Shown here one piece after another: positions 47,909 through 58,970 of a stretch of DNA of 64,000 nucleotides; position 1 is the stretch's first letter; each line of letters starts with the position of its first letter. Source of the stretch: Clonostachys chloroleuca (Eukaryota > Ascomycota > Sordariomycetes > Hypocreales > Bionectriaceae); contig JBANAY010000004.1 in the NCBI GenBank assembly GCA_037952775.1, positions 9,300,001 through 9,364,000 on the forward strand, read 5' to 3'. A program made the position numbers and the translations under genes. The notes beneath the pieces are model-generated. The model did not search any database. It was not told the DNA's origin and saw only the letters and a program-made list of their open reading frames with translations.

Positions 47909-49462
47909 ATGTCAGCTTCTCCAATGAGCTCACCAAGCGACCCAGCGGGAGAGACCGCCGCAGCCGCCAATCCTGAGAACAAAAAGAACGATGGGCTCTT
48001 CGTGACGTGGACCGGGCCCGATGACCCAGGCAACCCCCAGAACTATTCCATGCCTCGCAAGATCTTCATCACATCCATATGGGTGTACGGAAATCTGGTG
48101 GCTGCCATCGGCAGCAGCATCTGGAGCAGCTGTGCTACGGCCATAAAAGCAGAGTTCCACGCCGGCAGCATTGTGGTTACTCTGGGTGTTAGCTTGTTCC
48201 TCGTGGTAAGTACTATATATTCTGTACCACTGAATTCGATGGCTAACTCTCTCGTCGCATCTCCCTAGGGCTACGCTATGGCTCCCCCAGTTTGGGGACC
48301 GCTGTCTGAAAGATTTGGACGCAAGTGGCCGATGACTCTCGGCATGTTTCTCTTCACAATCTTTTGCATCCCCGCTGCAGTCGGCACCAACCTCGAGACG
48401 CTCCTCATCGCTCGCTTCTTCCAGGGTGCTTTCGGATCGGCAGCTCTTGCCCTTGCTGGCGGTGGTATTGTGGACATTTGGAGTCCCGCGCATAGAGGCG
48501 TGGCCATCGCCGCCTGCATCGGCACCATCTTCGGGTCCCCTATCCTTGCCCCCATCATTGGCAACTTCATTGAAGATTCATACCTTGGCTGGCGCTGGAC
48601 CCAATGGATCAGCTGCATCATGGGCGGATGCGGGTTCTTCCTGTGCCTATTTTGTCTTCCCGAGACACTGGCTCCTATGATATTAAACGCTCGCGCTCTC
48701 AAGCTCCGCCAGAGCGGGGAGAACCCAGAAGCCCAGACGATGTTTGACAACATGAAGCAAGCGAGTCTCGCCGGTATCATGCGCATTTATCTCATACGAC
48801 CCTTTAAGCTCCTGGCTACAGAACCAATTCTCCTCCTGGTTACCATATACCAATCCTTCATCTATGGTATGTTGTACCTCGTCTTCGTATCATACCCCAT
48901 TGAGTTTCGCGAAATCCGAGGTTGGGCACCGAGTATCAGCGCCCTGCCTTTCCTAGGCCTCATGGTGGGCGTCTTGATCGGTGCCACCTTCGTCGTCTGG
49001 CACACCAAAACAAGGTTCGCTGCCATTGTTCAAGCCAACGAAGGAAAGGTCGTGCCAGAGCAGCGTCTCCCGCTCATGATCATGGGTGGCTGTCTTCTCC
49101 CCGTGGGCCTGTTCACATTTGCCTGGACCTCGCACCCGAATATACACTGGTCCGGCATGGTCGTCGGTAGTATCCCGACCGGCATGGGCATGTACATGGT
49201 GTTTGTCCAGTGCTTCAACTACCTAATCGACGTGTACGCGCCGATCGCAAACAGTGCCATCGGTGGGAACACATTCATCCGCAGCTTCTTCGGCGCTGGG
49301 TTCCCGCTCTTTGGGCCTTACATGTACCACAATCTAGGTGTCGACTGGGCAACGAGCACGCTTGGCTTCATCAGCATAGCCATGATTCCGATCCCAATTC
49401 TCTTCTACAAGTACGGATACAGAATTCGATCATGGTCCACCAATTCCATCAGCAGTGTCTAG
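47909..49462 (+). CDS. DHA1-family MFS multidrug/polyamine transporter
   Basis: A plasma-membrane proton antiporter of 496 aa. Exons are 47909-48205 and 48269-49462. The N-terminal tail carries WTGPDDPGNPQNYS, the usual DP-x-NP-x-NW-like entry to TM1 in TPO1/FLU1-type DHA1 exporters. The A-loop GPLSERFGRKWP follows TM2. GFSRFFQG-like RFFQGAFGSAA and the PILAPIIGNFI antiporter motif C are visible, as is GWRWTQWI. Twelve membrane segments fit. The second ATG (47909) was preferred because the acidic, Ser/Pro-rich tail typical of the family begins there. It likely exports polyamines, drugs or a pathway product. Its neighbour in the same orientation is the cupin gene. Confidence 0.9.
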
Positions 49463-51338
49463 TTTCGGCGGGTTTGTTCAGGAAGGGTAAAAGCTAGAAG
49501 GGGAAAAGCTTTTGTTTGTCTTTGATTTTTTTTTCTTTACAGTAGACTATGTCATCATAGCCTCCCGGATCGTTATCTATTGGAATCGGAAGTTATCGAT
49601 AAAGTCGGAGCATAGCCATACCAGAAAGGAAACAGGTTTCCCTTATCAGATATAATTTAGCTGTAAGGTAATCAGATGAATTCGAATCAAGATATCCCAT
49701 AGTACTTCTGTCCAAAACGGGCTCTCGTTTCTCCCAAGGCTGTGATGTAAGTAATAGTCGTTTGCTGTTAATACTATGATTTTATCTTTTTAGTCTTAGT
49801 AACTCAAGGCAAATCTCGTGAGCTAAGGACTCAGGTATGAGGATGTGTATCGGAGTACAGGGGATATAGCCCGCTTGGATTCAATAATGGAGTATCGGGA
49901 GTATATCAACCCAAGACTAAACGACGATGCATTTTTAGCTAGCCGTCTCTACGATCATGAAGTTCAATACCGAGGTCGACACCAGTGACCGGCGATGTAA
50001 GCTGATAGATGACATTCAACAGGCTTCTGAGGGGGCGTTTTAACAGCGTAGCAATCCCCGATTGCCCCCCCAGTGGCGGTCTTTTCCCGTTTCAAGGTGA
50101 CGATGCTTCATCTGATATAAGTCTCTTGGCTCCTTCTGGGTACTTTTTGGGCGCGAGTTTCGGTGTTCATCTTAATAATACGATATCTAAAGAAAAACCT
50201 CATCTAGCAGGAGGAATAGCAGTGTGTTTGAGGCCTAGTTGGAACATCAATGCACACGGAGAATGGATGACAACAACACGGCCATCCAACTAGTTCAGCA
50301 TTCTTCACCTAGAATTCCAGAGGGCAGTTTAGACCGATGAGGTTGTCTCTTCCCTCAAAGCCGCACATTGATCGAAATAAATATAGCCAGATAGGAAATT
50401 GGACCTGCCTTCAGCCTTCGATCCCTGGTCAAATAAGAGTTCAAGGAGAAGGCAGCTTGATGCTCTGGGTGTCATGTATTCTGTAGGCAAACTGCAAACT
50501 GGAGCAACCGAGCTCTTAGCCGTGCTTGGTGCATGATTTTGCAGGTATTTTGGTTCAGTGCCGACCAGAGCAATTTGGTGTGTGGTAAGCTGGAGAGTTG
50601 AAATCTTGCATTTCAGAAGTGAGATATGCGGGTTGCAACTCACCCCCATCATTCAATAGGCATACTCGAGGTCAACGTGATTCCCCTCGTGAATCATTGT
50701 TGAGGTATGGTTATATTTGGCTTCTTCAACTGCGTCCTCTTTCTTAGTAAGGGAATAGTATTGCACTGGGACGATCTAGGTGCCGGAAGTGTAGGTCCAG
50801 CGCATCGCATTGTATAAGCCATACCTCGTTTAAATTGAAAAGTATCGGCCGCCTAATGAGCCTACTCCTCGGAAAATTATCAAGTATCTCACTAACTCTA
50901 GACCCAGTCCGTGCTGATGCTGGTTCATCTGCCAAACGCTGTCGCCCGGCACACGCGTACGGTCTTCACAAGGCAGGCACCTCCTGCGCACCTTCCCCCT
51001 TCCTCCCCGCTGCTCCCCCAAGTACAAAGTGGCTTCCTCCTTTTCCCCCTCAGGCTTCCAAATGATTCCATCGACTCGCTGGTAGGAGAAAAGTCAGGTG
51101 ATCCAGCCCTGAGTGTCGGCAAAGTGCCGACAGCCTGCAACCACCTGAAATCCACAACCAACTTTCTTTCTTTCTTCCTCACTCACACTCCGCACTCCTG
51201 ACGTATAAATCCACTGGAGCCCGTATGCTCTTACTCAAATCCATCCGAGAAAGCATGCTCGATTGCAAGCGTTATTCTATAAGAGAGAGCCTTGTGGCCT
51301 GACTACAGGCGACTGAAAGGTGTCTGGGGGGAGACCAA

Positions 51339-51392
51339 GACCAGTCGCGGGCGCTGTTCTATCGGACAGCGCCCGCGGCCTCCGTACTGGTC
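51339..51392. repeat. Stem-loop A: 12-bp GC-rich stem with an outer 7-bp stem
   Basis: CGCGGGCGCTGT (51346-51357) pairs perfectly with ACAGCGCCCGCG (51366-51377) around an 8-nt loop. Outside it, GACCAGT (51339-51345) pairs with ACTGGTC (51386-51392), leaving an 8-nt one-sided bulge. Confidence 0.7.
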
Positions 51393-51415
51393 GGCGCGTC
51401 GTCGAAACCGCAATC

Positions 51416-51469
51416 TCAGAGGCGGCTGCAAGCGCTGTTCTATTGGGCAGCGCTTGCGGTCACCTCTGA
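51416..51469. repeat. Stem-loop B: related 10-bp stem with an outer 7-bp stem
   Basis: GCAAGCGCTG (51428-51437) pairs with CAGCGCTTGC (51448-51457) around a 10-nt loop. TCAGAGG (51416-51422) pairs with CCTCTGA (51463-51469) outside. Inner stem and loop share GCGCTGTTCTAT with stem-loop A, so the two are probably copies. Confidence 0.7.
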
Positions 51470-52615
51470 AATGGGGTGTGTGTGGGAGGGTATGTACTTT
51501 CAACTCGGCATTCCTGCCCGTCTTTATCATTCGAGACAGAGATCTATCATCTAACCATGGGATTTAGGATGCGGAAATGTGGAGTACGAGAGAGAGTGGT
51601 GACGACCACGAATACCGGCTGTTGTATATTGGCCCATGCCTGGGTCCTGTTCAGGTGAATACCGTTGAGTCTCTTCAGCTTTCTACCATATCTAACTAAG
51701 TGCAGATGCCCTAATCAAAACGATCATCTAGTCCTTTCGGAACTGATGGCCATCATGAAGAAGCCTTGTGTCCCCAGGAAACAAACAAGACTTCCCTCAG
51801 AAAGATCCGAAAGGTCCGGTCCCAAATAATGGAAGATTCGTCGTACATGTAACGACCAAGGAATAATCACTCCCCTTAACTATATATCCTAAATTTTGGT
51901 AAGTGAAAGAGCCCAGTCTTCTCATCCCAAGCAGTTAGCTAACCATCAGGATAGACACCACACTCAAAGAACTTGTGTGTTCCAAAAAAAAACTACGGAG
52001 GTCCGAACCTTCACCACTTCTCTGATATCAATGATAGCCGAAGCATAGATGACAGCAATTGTGAACCATCTATCCAGCTTATTTACATTCCCGATTCCAC
52101 AACACCACTCGTTCAGACCTACCATGCCTCCAACATTTGTGACTACATTTGTGAAGCCAAATTTGAGCTTGCTTCCTTCCATCCGATTCAAGAAAAGGGG
52201 AAAGAAAAACCTTGATCAAAGATTCCAACTGAAACATACTTTTTCCATTGTCTGGGTTCATTTATCATAAAGCCTCCTTCAACAACACCAGCCTCGACCT
52301 GCAACAATCACATCATGAATCAAGTGGATGAGTTGATCTACTGCCTACCCTATACCGCATCAGATGAGTCACCAAGCTCCATCATCGGTCCTCGAAGCCC
52401 TTCCATGCTGCATGGGCAATCTTGCCATAGGAATGCGGCTGTATTAAAAGAACAAAGTCGCTCTTCTCGAGGAATTGTTCTGGGAGCTGCGATAGACTTC
52501 CGACAGTCGTTTATATCGCGCTATCGGACTCGAGTTGCTATTTCACTCAAAACCAACCCCACGACATCAATGCAAATTCTTTGAGCATCGTTTGTCTTCA
52601 TCGCGGGAATCCGCA

Positions 52616-53839
52616 ATGGACCCAATCGACCATTTGCTCGCCTGGGCCGACGTCAAAGGCATTGTTCTCAATGGGATACGGCCCAGAGTCTTGCCGGGAC
52701 GAGGTATCGGTATTCTTGCGACTCGCGATCTCAAGGTAAGGCCGCAATCCTGAGCGCCATCAGGTGGCCAACTCAGCTCCATCGAGATGCTAACGCAGCA
52801 CGTCTAGGCCAATGAAACCATTCTGACAGTACCGTCGAATGCCTTGCGCACCCTGGACAACACATCTAAGTCCATCACTGAGGCTCTCCAAGGGGCTAGC
52901 GTCCACGCAATCCTCGCTACGGCACTATGTCTAGACTTTCACGACACACCGGATGACTTTGCCATCTGGAAGGCCGTCTTCCCCTCGCTTCAAGATATCA
53001 TAACCAGCATGCCCCTCTGTTGGCCGCAAGATCTTGTCGCCCTCCTACCCCCAAAGGCTCAGACTCTCCTCTCCAAGCAGAGTGCCAAGTTCGACAAGGA
53101 CTGGTCTGTCGTCTCATCCGCCGCAGCAAGCCTGCCCGCCAGCATAACTCGGCCACAGTTCCTCTACGCCTGGCTCCTCGTTAACACACGTACCTTTTAC
53201 CACACCACTCCGGCCACAAAGGCCAAGCTGCCCAAGGAAGACCACATGGTCCTCCAGCCGGTGGCAGATCTCTTCAACCACTCCCCAGACGGCTGCTCCG
53301 TCGCCTTTGGCCACAAAGGCTTCCAAATCACCACAACCCACGCCCACAAGGCCGGCGACGAGTTGTTCATCCGCTACGGCTCCCACTCAAACGACTTTCT
53401 CCTCGTCGAGTACGGCTTCACCATTCCTTCCCCCGAGAACCCATTCGACGAGACCGCCTTGGACCCGTACCTCTGCCCGCGCTTCACGCCCGCCCAGAAG
53501 GAGCTGCTCGAGGAAGAAGGCTTCTGGACCGGGTACATGCTCGACTCCCAGACGGCTTGCTACCGCACCCAGACTGCCCTACGTCTCCTCTGCCTCCCCG
53601 AGTGGCAGTGGCGCGCCGTCCTCGACGGCCAGCGCGACGAGGACGAGGACGGGCCCCTCGTCGATGCCGAGCTGCTCAAGCTGCTGCGCAAGTACGAGAA
53701 GGACGCGCGCGCCACCGTAACGGAGATTGATCAGCTCGACAAGGTGGGCGAGGACGAGTCGCGGCGGCTGCTGAGGGAGCGGTGGATTGAGATACGGCAG
53801 CTGATAGATACCAACGCGGCGCGGTTATCCCAGCAGTGA
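52616..53839 (+). CDS. SET-domain protein lysine methyltransferase (RKM/SETD-like)
   Basis: A SAM-dependent non-histone lysine methyltransferase of the Rubisco-LSMT type, 383 aa. Exons are 52616-52735 and 52808-53839. The split SET domain begins with PGRGIGILATRDLK and, across the 72-nt intron, ANETILTVPSNAL. The insert region follows, then the second half: FLYAWLLVNTRTF, the catalytic ADLFNHSPDGC (NHS motif), and ELFIRYGSHSNDFLLVEYGF, which contributes the tyrosine and SAM-pocket residues. The C-terminal helical region is the substrate-binding domain. Likely targets are ribosomal or translation proteins, by analogy with RKM enzymes. The start is the first ATG of the open frame with residues leading straight into the domain. 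Confidence 0.9.
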
Positions 53840-54478
53840 AAGTATATACGTAGGTTAAAACATCCCCACACAAACGGAGGAGAATACGCGGTGAATAGTC
53901 GATCGCTTTTAGGTCTGCTGGGCTCGTTACGCGAGAGGATAGAGACAACACACAAGACATGTTTTGAATTGTCACCACGTGGTGCCACTCAGATGGCGAC
54001 CTTATTGCTGTTATGGTTCGCGTACCGTGAGGAGATACGCTCCAAGCTAATTACAGATGTTGCGTTTTTTTTTCTTCGCAGAAGCAGGAAAAAGACTGGG
54101 TGTGCCCAACTTGACATGTGAGGTAGAGAGAGAGATATATAGAGAAGAATCAAGAAAATACAGATTAGACCCTCTGTGATTACGCCAAACTCGTTGAAAT
54201 GCCTTCTGCCCCTTTTCGTAAACTTCCTATGGTACATAACGTCCGGTAACTGGATTTGCGCGAACAGAAAAAGAAAAAGAAAAGAGAACAAAAAAATCCC
54301 CTCCTATCAGTGAGCTGTCCTGGGAAATGGAAGGATTAAGGATGAACCTGATCGCCAGGTATCTGTTCCAGAATCCCAGGGCAATTATGGCTCAAATGAA
54401 GACACACCCCCCTTAGTATGTGCAAGCGTCGACTCCGGCCCTAGCGATCTTCTGATAAAGTTCAGGAGCAAAAACAGA
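53840..54478. other. Convergent 3' region
   Basis: 639 bp between the stops of the SET gene (+) and the CFIm-like gene (-); both 3' UTRs fall here. T- and A-rich tracts at about 54066-54073 and 54266-54296 may serve 3'-end formation. Confidence 0.4.
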
Positions 54479-55723
54479 TCACTCGGGTCGGGGACGCTTT
54501 GCTCCATGGGGGTTTCCCCAATCGCCGCTGCTGCCGCCGCCGCCTTGGTTCTGGTTGAAGCCAAAGCCGCCGTTGAAGTTGCCAGGCATCCCTTGAAAAC
54601 CTGTAGAGAGATGGTTAGCACATGGACAGAAAATAATAAGAATGGTGCGCCGGCGGGTTTGATTGACCACAGCCATCCGCGGTATACAACTAGACCATGC
54701 TGGATACTGGACCGGTTGGGAAGAAAAGGAAAACATACCTGGTCCCATCATGCCCATGGGCATGCCCATTCCCATCCCCATGGGGTTCATCATCATACCT
54801 CCCCGGCCGCGCATGTTGGGTCCGCCTCGCATACCGCCCATCATGCCCCTGTTGTTGAAACCAAAGTTGCCCTGTCCATTATGCCCATTAAAGCCTCCAC
54901 CGCCCATCATGTTGTTGTTGTACCCCATGTTGTTCCCGCCGCTGAAGTTCCTGTTGTAGTTGTTCTGGTTCATGTTCCCGCGGCCGCCGTTGAAGCCGCC
55001 TCGGCCCCTAGAGAAGCCGCCTCCGGCGTTGTTGTAGTTGCCCCGTTCGTTGTACGAGCCCGAGACGCCGCCCCGGGTCTGATCTTTGCCTCGTGCCGGA
55101 GCATCCTTAGGCAGCGTCCGGAAGGGGTTGATGTTGGGGTTCCAGTACTGGGTGGAGATCTTCTTCTGGCCAAGGTGGCCGCCGTCGGCTGGCATCCTGT
55201 CGATGAGGTGTTTGGCTGATGATGAGGCAGCGACCGTGGAGAACTCGATGAATATTTGGCTGTGGGGAGGGATTCGTTAGTTGCGACGGTGATTCTTGCG
55301 CGGTGTGGGAAAGTATCATTCATACCCTTTGCTCTTCCCATTAACCTTGTGTTCGCTGAAGGTGAGGTCCTTTACGCCGTCCTCGCAGCCGCCCTGTTTG
55401 AGCCAGCCGCGGATGTCGTCGTCTGTTGTCCACCAATTGAGCTCGGAGACCATAAGGGCGGTCGTGGCTCCGGGGTCAATAGGCAGGTCGTCCTCATCTT
55501 CATGCTTGCCGTCGGAATGGTCTTTGGGGTCGTGGCTATCATGGTCCCGGTCGTGGTCCCGATCGTGGTGGTGGTGAGTATTCGAACTTGATGCCGCGTC
55601 GTGATGATCATCAGCTGAGTCGTGGTAATCGTGGTCGTCGCCCCCTTGGTGATTGCTGCTTTGTTGCTGCTGCTGATCTTCGGCGTCGCCATAGAAATCA
55701 ATCTCGTAGTCGTCGTCGGCCAT
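54479..55723 (-). CDS. CFIm68/CPSF6-like RNA-binding protein
   Basis: Probable large subunit of the pre-mRNA cleavage factor Im complex, nuclear, 346 aa. Exons are 55723-55326, 55259-54739 and 54600-54479. An acidic, Gln/His/Asp-rich N-terminus (residues about 1-85, with D-R-D-H-D repeats) precedes a single RRM. The RRM has the diagnostic ELNWWTTDDDIR (RNP2 region of CFIm68/59) and, joined across the 66-nt intron, NGKSKGQIFIEFST (RNP1 region). The C-terminal half is Gly/Asn/Met-rich with RGG-like repeats (GRGGFNGGRGN, MRGGPNMRGRGG, GMGMGMPMGMM) and ends in the basic KRPRPE. Animal CFIm68 has an RS-type tail instead, so the Gly-rich tail is a fungal form. It could act in alternative polyadenylation. 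Confidence 0.88.
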
Positions 55724-58001
55724 GTTGCTGTCGAGAAGGCGCTGGCGCAGGCCGGCGAGAGCAATAGAGGGTTGGGGGTTATCTGCGAGCTAAAGAATGC
55801 CTGTCTAGGGCCAGCTGGTGTATGGTCTTCTTCTTTACTTTGGTCTCGTCTGCTTGAGATACGAGAAAGAGGCAGTCGGGTTTGGTCTTCACGCTAGGTC
55901 ATTAGCCATTCACGTCTTTCAATGCAGCGAACGGATGTTGCCCTGTGCCTTGTCGGACAGACCACGGGTTCGGGCGAGGCAGGGAGAATTGCTTTTTTCT
56001 TTCTTTTTTTGTCTCTCGATGTTTTTTTTTGCGGTTCCAAGGTGGAATGTGAAGGAAGGGACAAGGATAAACGAGCAAATAAACCTCGACTCGCAAAAGT
56101 AACAGTACGTACACGGCTGGCAGAGATTGAAGCCCCCCAAGATCAGTGCTCCAATCGGACAGTCTCGTCCTCAGATCAGTGTTTTATCGCCCTTGGTCTT
56201 GGAGATAGATGATAAGATACACAGCGAGGAATGCACGTTCAAGCGCTTGCTGACCTCGCGCCCAGCTGGGCAGTGGGTGAAATAGAAGAGAAGAAACAAG
56301 AAAAGCTCTGGTACACACAAGGGACCTGGCGACCCCGGGGAGAGAAGATAAGTAGGATATACACAGGTTTGCTTTGGAGCACTCCTCGAAAACACCTTCC
56401 ACGCGACAATATTCGGATCGATCGGGCGCTCGTCGGTTCGGTGCCCAAGACGGGTGTGGGGAGTCGATCGATACTTCCAGCGAGAGGAAGGGAAGCGTGG
56501 GAGAGAGCTTGTCGGACGATGCTCGCGAGGCCGAGGCGATCCTCAAGATAAGAGCTGCGGGTTAGTCAAACTCAGGGGGTTCGGTGGCGGGTGCATCCAC
56601 AGGGTGACTGCAGATGGCGCGACGATGCTGGCGATGGCGAGAAAGGAAACGGAGCTGCAGAACCAGGCAGGCCAGGTGTAGTTGGTTGCGGGATGAGGAG
56701 AAGGAGAAGAGAAGGTTTGCGGTGATGAAGGGATGTGGACCAACAAAGCTTGGGGATGGATGGACAGGGCCCGAGAATCGGGTTAAGAGGACTGGCAAGC
56801 GGGAGGCTAGCAGGCAAGGTCGGCACTGTGCAGAGGCCCACGCGCATCCAGCTGGTGCTACAGTACACGCTCGTTTCTGCTGGTCGGGCGGTTGGGCTGT
56901 GGCAGGGGAGTAATGGGAGATGTGATTGATTATTATTATGATTCTGCACACTCCTGAGGCTGCCTGAGCACAACCAACATGGTGATAAAAGGTCAGCACG
57001 CGCGCGACCAACTGCACAGCGGTGCCAGAGCCAGCTGGTAGCCTGTACCACCACCCGCGGATGCACCATCGCCAACGCGCATGTACCCGCTACCTCGCTC
57101 TTGCATGGCAAAAGTGGACCATTGCTCTAATGCCGGTCCACAGCCTCCAATGCAATTGAGGACCTTATCAGGGAGGTCAGTAGCTTACCGTGGCACGATA
57201 CGACGTTCCAGGCCAGAAGGAACGTGTCTGCATCTATCTCGATGGCATACTGTGCTCGACTGTGCCTTCAGCCATGATCTTCCTCTCAGTCGAAGAGGCA
57301 GTTGGTGCCCCCGCCTGGTGTAGATGAGCCTGCTGCCTGAGACTAGGAGTACGGGGAAGCATGGGGAAGAAGCACTATCCCATCCCCTGGCAGTTAACAA
57401 ACAATACAGCCTAGTCCCGGCGTCAACAGAGGCAAGAGATCACAATGCATACATGTAAGGGATGCACCCTCATGCCTGGCCAGCCACGTAGCACCCCGAG
57501 ATCCCTACAATTGATAATGGCAGCCTCCAATGAAAACCACCGCACGGTGATCTCATGATCTCAGCATGCACGCGAGGAAAAGCATCACAGGTCCCAGCCG
57601 GGCTATTGCCGGTTCAGCCAGACCGAACTGTTTGCCAACCTTTTGCCAACCCCAGGCTGGCCATTGGCCCGGACTAACTAAACTCCGGAAGCTGCCTCTT
57701 ACCTTTGCTTCCAACCTCCCAGCCACAGCCGCACCTGCTCTTTATAAATGTGGCGCGCCAATCCATCAGCCGAACTATTTCCGAAGCCAGACTGGCAGGT
57801 TCTGGGGAAACGCCCTGATTGAGAACACGTCGCTGAAGGGTGGCATTCGGCACCTGTCCTTATTCGCTTATTCCCATCCATCCCTAATCGCCAGCACAGC
57901 ACCTTCAAATTTCCCCCCAACTCCCCTTCCAGAGCCATCAACCTCTGCCACTCCTTTGCAACCAACACTCAGTCAATTCCACCAATTCGCCATCCGCCAT
58001 C
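55724..58001. promoter_or_regulatory. 2.3 kb divergent promoter region
   Basis: Between the CFIm-like gene (-) and SSS1 (+). It contains TATAAA at 57743-57748, about 255 bp before the SSS1 ATG, then a CT/CA-rich leader. The several overlapping open frames (56184-57111, both strands) show no family signal. Nothing else is recognised. Confidence 0.45.
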
Positions 58002-58403
58002 ATGTCCGACCAGATCCAGGAGATTCTCGAGGTCCCCTCCGAGTTCACCAGAAGCGGGATCCAGTTCATCAAGCGCTGCACCAAGCGTACGTCCCAATCC
58101 CCTACGCGACACCTGTGCTCCTCGGAACACGGATTGCTAACATTCACCTTCTGCAGCCGACAGGACCGAGTTCCTCCGCCTCTGCCAGGCCGTCGGTGTC
58201 GGCTTCATCATCATGGGAGCTATCGGTTTCGTCATTAGTAAGTCGTCCCTTCCAACTTCGCAAACCAAGGCATGAGCTAACCATTTCTCGCAGAGCTGAG
58301 TACGACTCTCCCTACGAACCACCCTCCATTCAGCGCCAATACTGACCTCTCTACTTCTCTAGTCCACCTTCCCCTGACCCGTGTCCTCGTCGGAAGCGCA
58401 TAA
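58002..58403 (+). CDS. sss1: Sec61 gamma subunit (SSS1/SecE homologue) of the ER translocon
   Basis: The small tail-anchored subunit of the Sec61 protein-conducting channel in the ER membrane, 70 aa. Exons are 58002-58086, 58157-58237, 58294-58299 (6 nt only) and 58363-58403; the sum of 213 nt is in frame. The cytosolic amphipathic helix (PSEFTRSGIQFIKRC), the conserved TKPDRTEF formed across intron 1, and the single membrane segment AVGVGFIIMGAIGFVIKLIHLP are textbook for the family. The 6-nt exon supplies the bases for Lys-Leu-Ile. Without it the conserved KL would be lost, so it is well supported. All introns (70, 56 and 63 nt) have GT-AG ends. It is an essential housekeeping gene. Confidence 0.95.
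58294..58299 (+). other. sss1: 6-nt microexon of SSS1
   Basis: AGCTGA lies between acceptor CTCGCAG and donor GTACGA. With A from exon 2 and TC from exon 4 it encodes Lys-Leu-Ile, the conserved end of the membrane segment. Confidence 0.85.
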
Positions 58404-58958
58404 ACCCCGATTCCAGAAGAAACAAAACTCAAGGAACGACACGTGCGCACGCGCAACAATCCCGCCGCCCACCACCTCAGCTCAGCATCCTCCCGTCTCT
58501 CTCCCGAGTGTATACCAATGGCGCGCAAGATTACTGTTTTTTTTTCACCTTCCCTTCTCTTTTCTTGGATCATCAACGTGTGGTCGGGGCATGGCGTTTC
58601 GTTGCGCGCTGAGAGAAAAAGGACCGCAAGAATTCATCATCAGCGAAAAGGCAAAGGCGGAGTAGGGCAAGGCAAAAATGTATTGTGCAGTACATGGAAC
58701 TAGATAAAGGCTATTACCATCATTACACAAATTAATGTTACCCCGTTAAATTTGGCAAACTCCCGAGGGAGATTACGCCAAAAGCTTCTGCTGCTAGTGT
58801 CATTATAACTGGCAAACTCCTAAGAGAGAGATCACCCAAAACTTTCTGCAAATGTCATCGTAACTGGCAAACTCCTGAGAGAGATCAGCCCCAAAAAGCT
58901 TCTTCATCTGTCATCATAACTGGCAAACTCGTAAGAGAGATGGCCCCCAAAACTTTCG
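58404..58958. other. Convergent 3' region carrying a minisatellite
   Basis: 555 bp between the SSS1 stop and the stop of the WD40 gene. The left part is the SSS1 3' UTR; the right part consists of tandem repeats. Confidence 0.5.
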
Positions 58959-58970
58959 TCAAATGTCCGT
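58753..58970. repeat. About 56-bp minisatellite, four units
   Basis: Units start with TGGCAAACTC at 58753, 58810, 58865 and 58921 (periods 57, 55 and 56 bp). Each holds a TGGCAAACTC block, a GAGAGAGAT block, a CCCAAAA block, a CTTT or CTTC block and an AATGTCATC-like end. The last unit runs into the final codons of the WD40 gene (stop at 58959-58961). Confidence 0.85.

Larger units (their letters stand above)
49463..52615. other. 3.2 kb spacer
   Basis: No supported gene. It holds the paired stem-loops at 51339-51469. It separates the accessory left part from the conserved gene block on the right. Confidence 0.5.

Noticed and set aside
31872..49462. Secondary-metabolite gene cluster
   Set aside because: Regulators, a cupin and a transporter are present, but no PKS, NRPS, terpene synthase or other backbone enzyme is in the window.
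54506..55219. 237-codon plus-strand frame opposite the CFIm-like gene
   Set aside because: Ala/Val/His-rich shadow of the Gly/Asn/Met-rich coding strand.
57566..58345. 259-codon plus-strand frame overlapping SSS1
   Set aside because: Runs through SSS1 introns in a different frame; SSS1 is strongly supported by family conservation.
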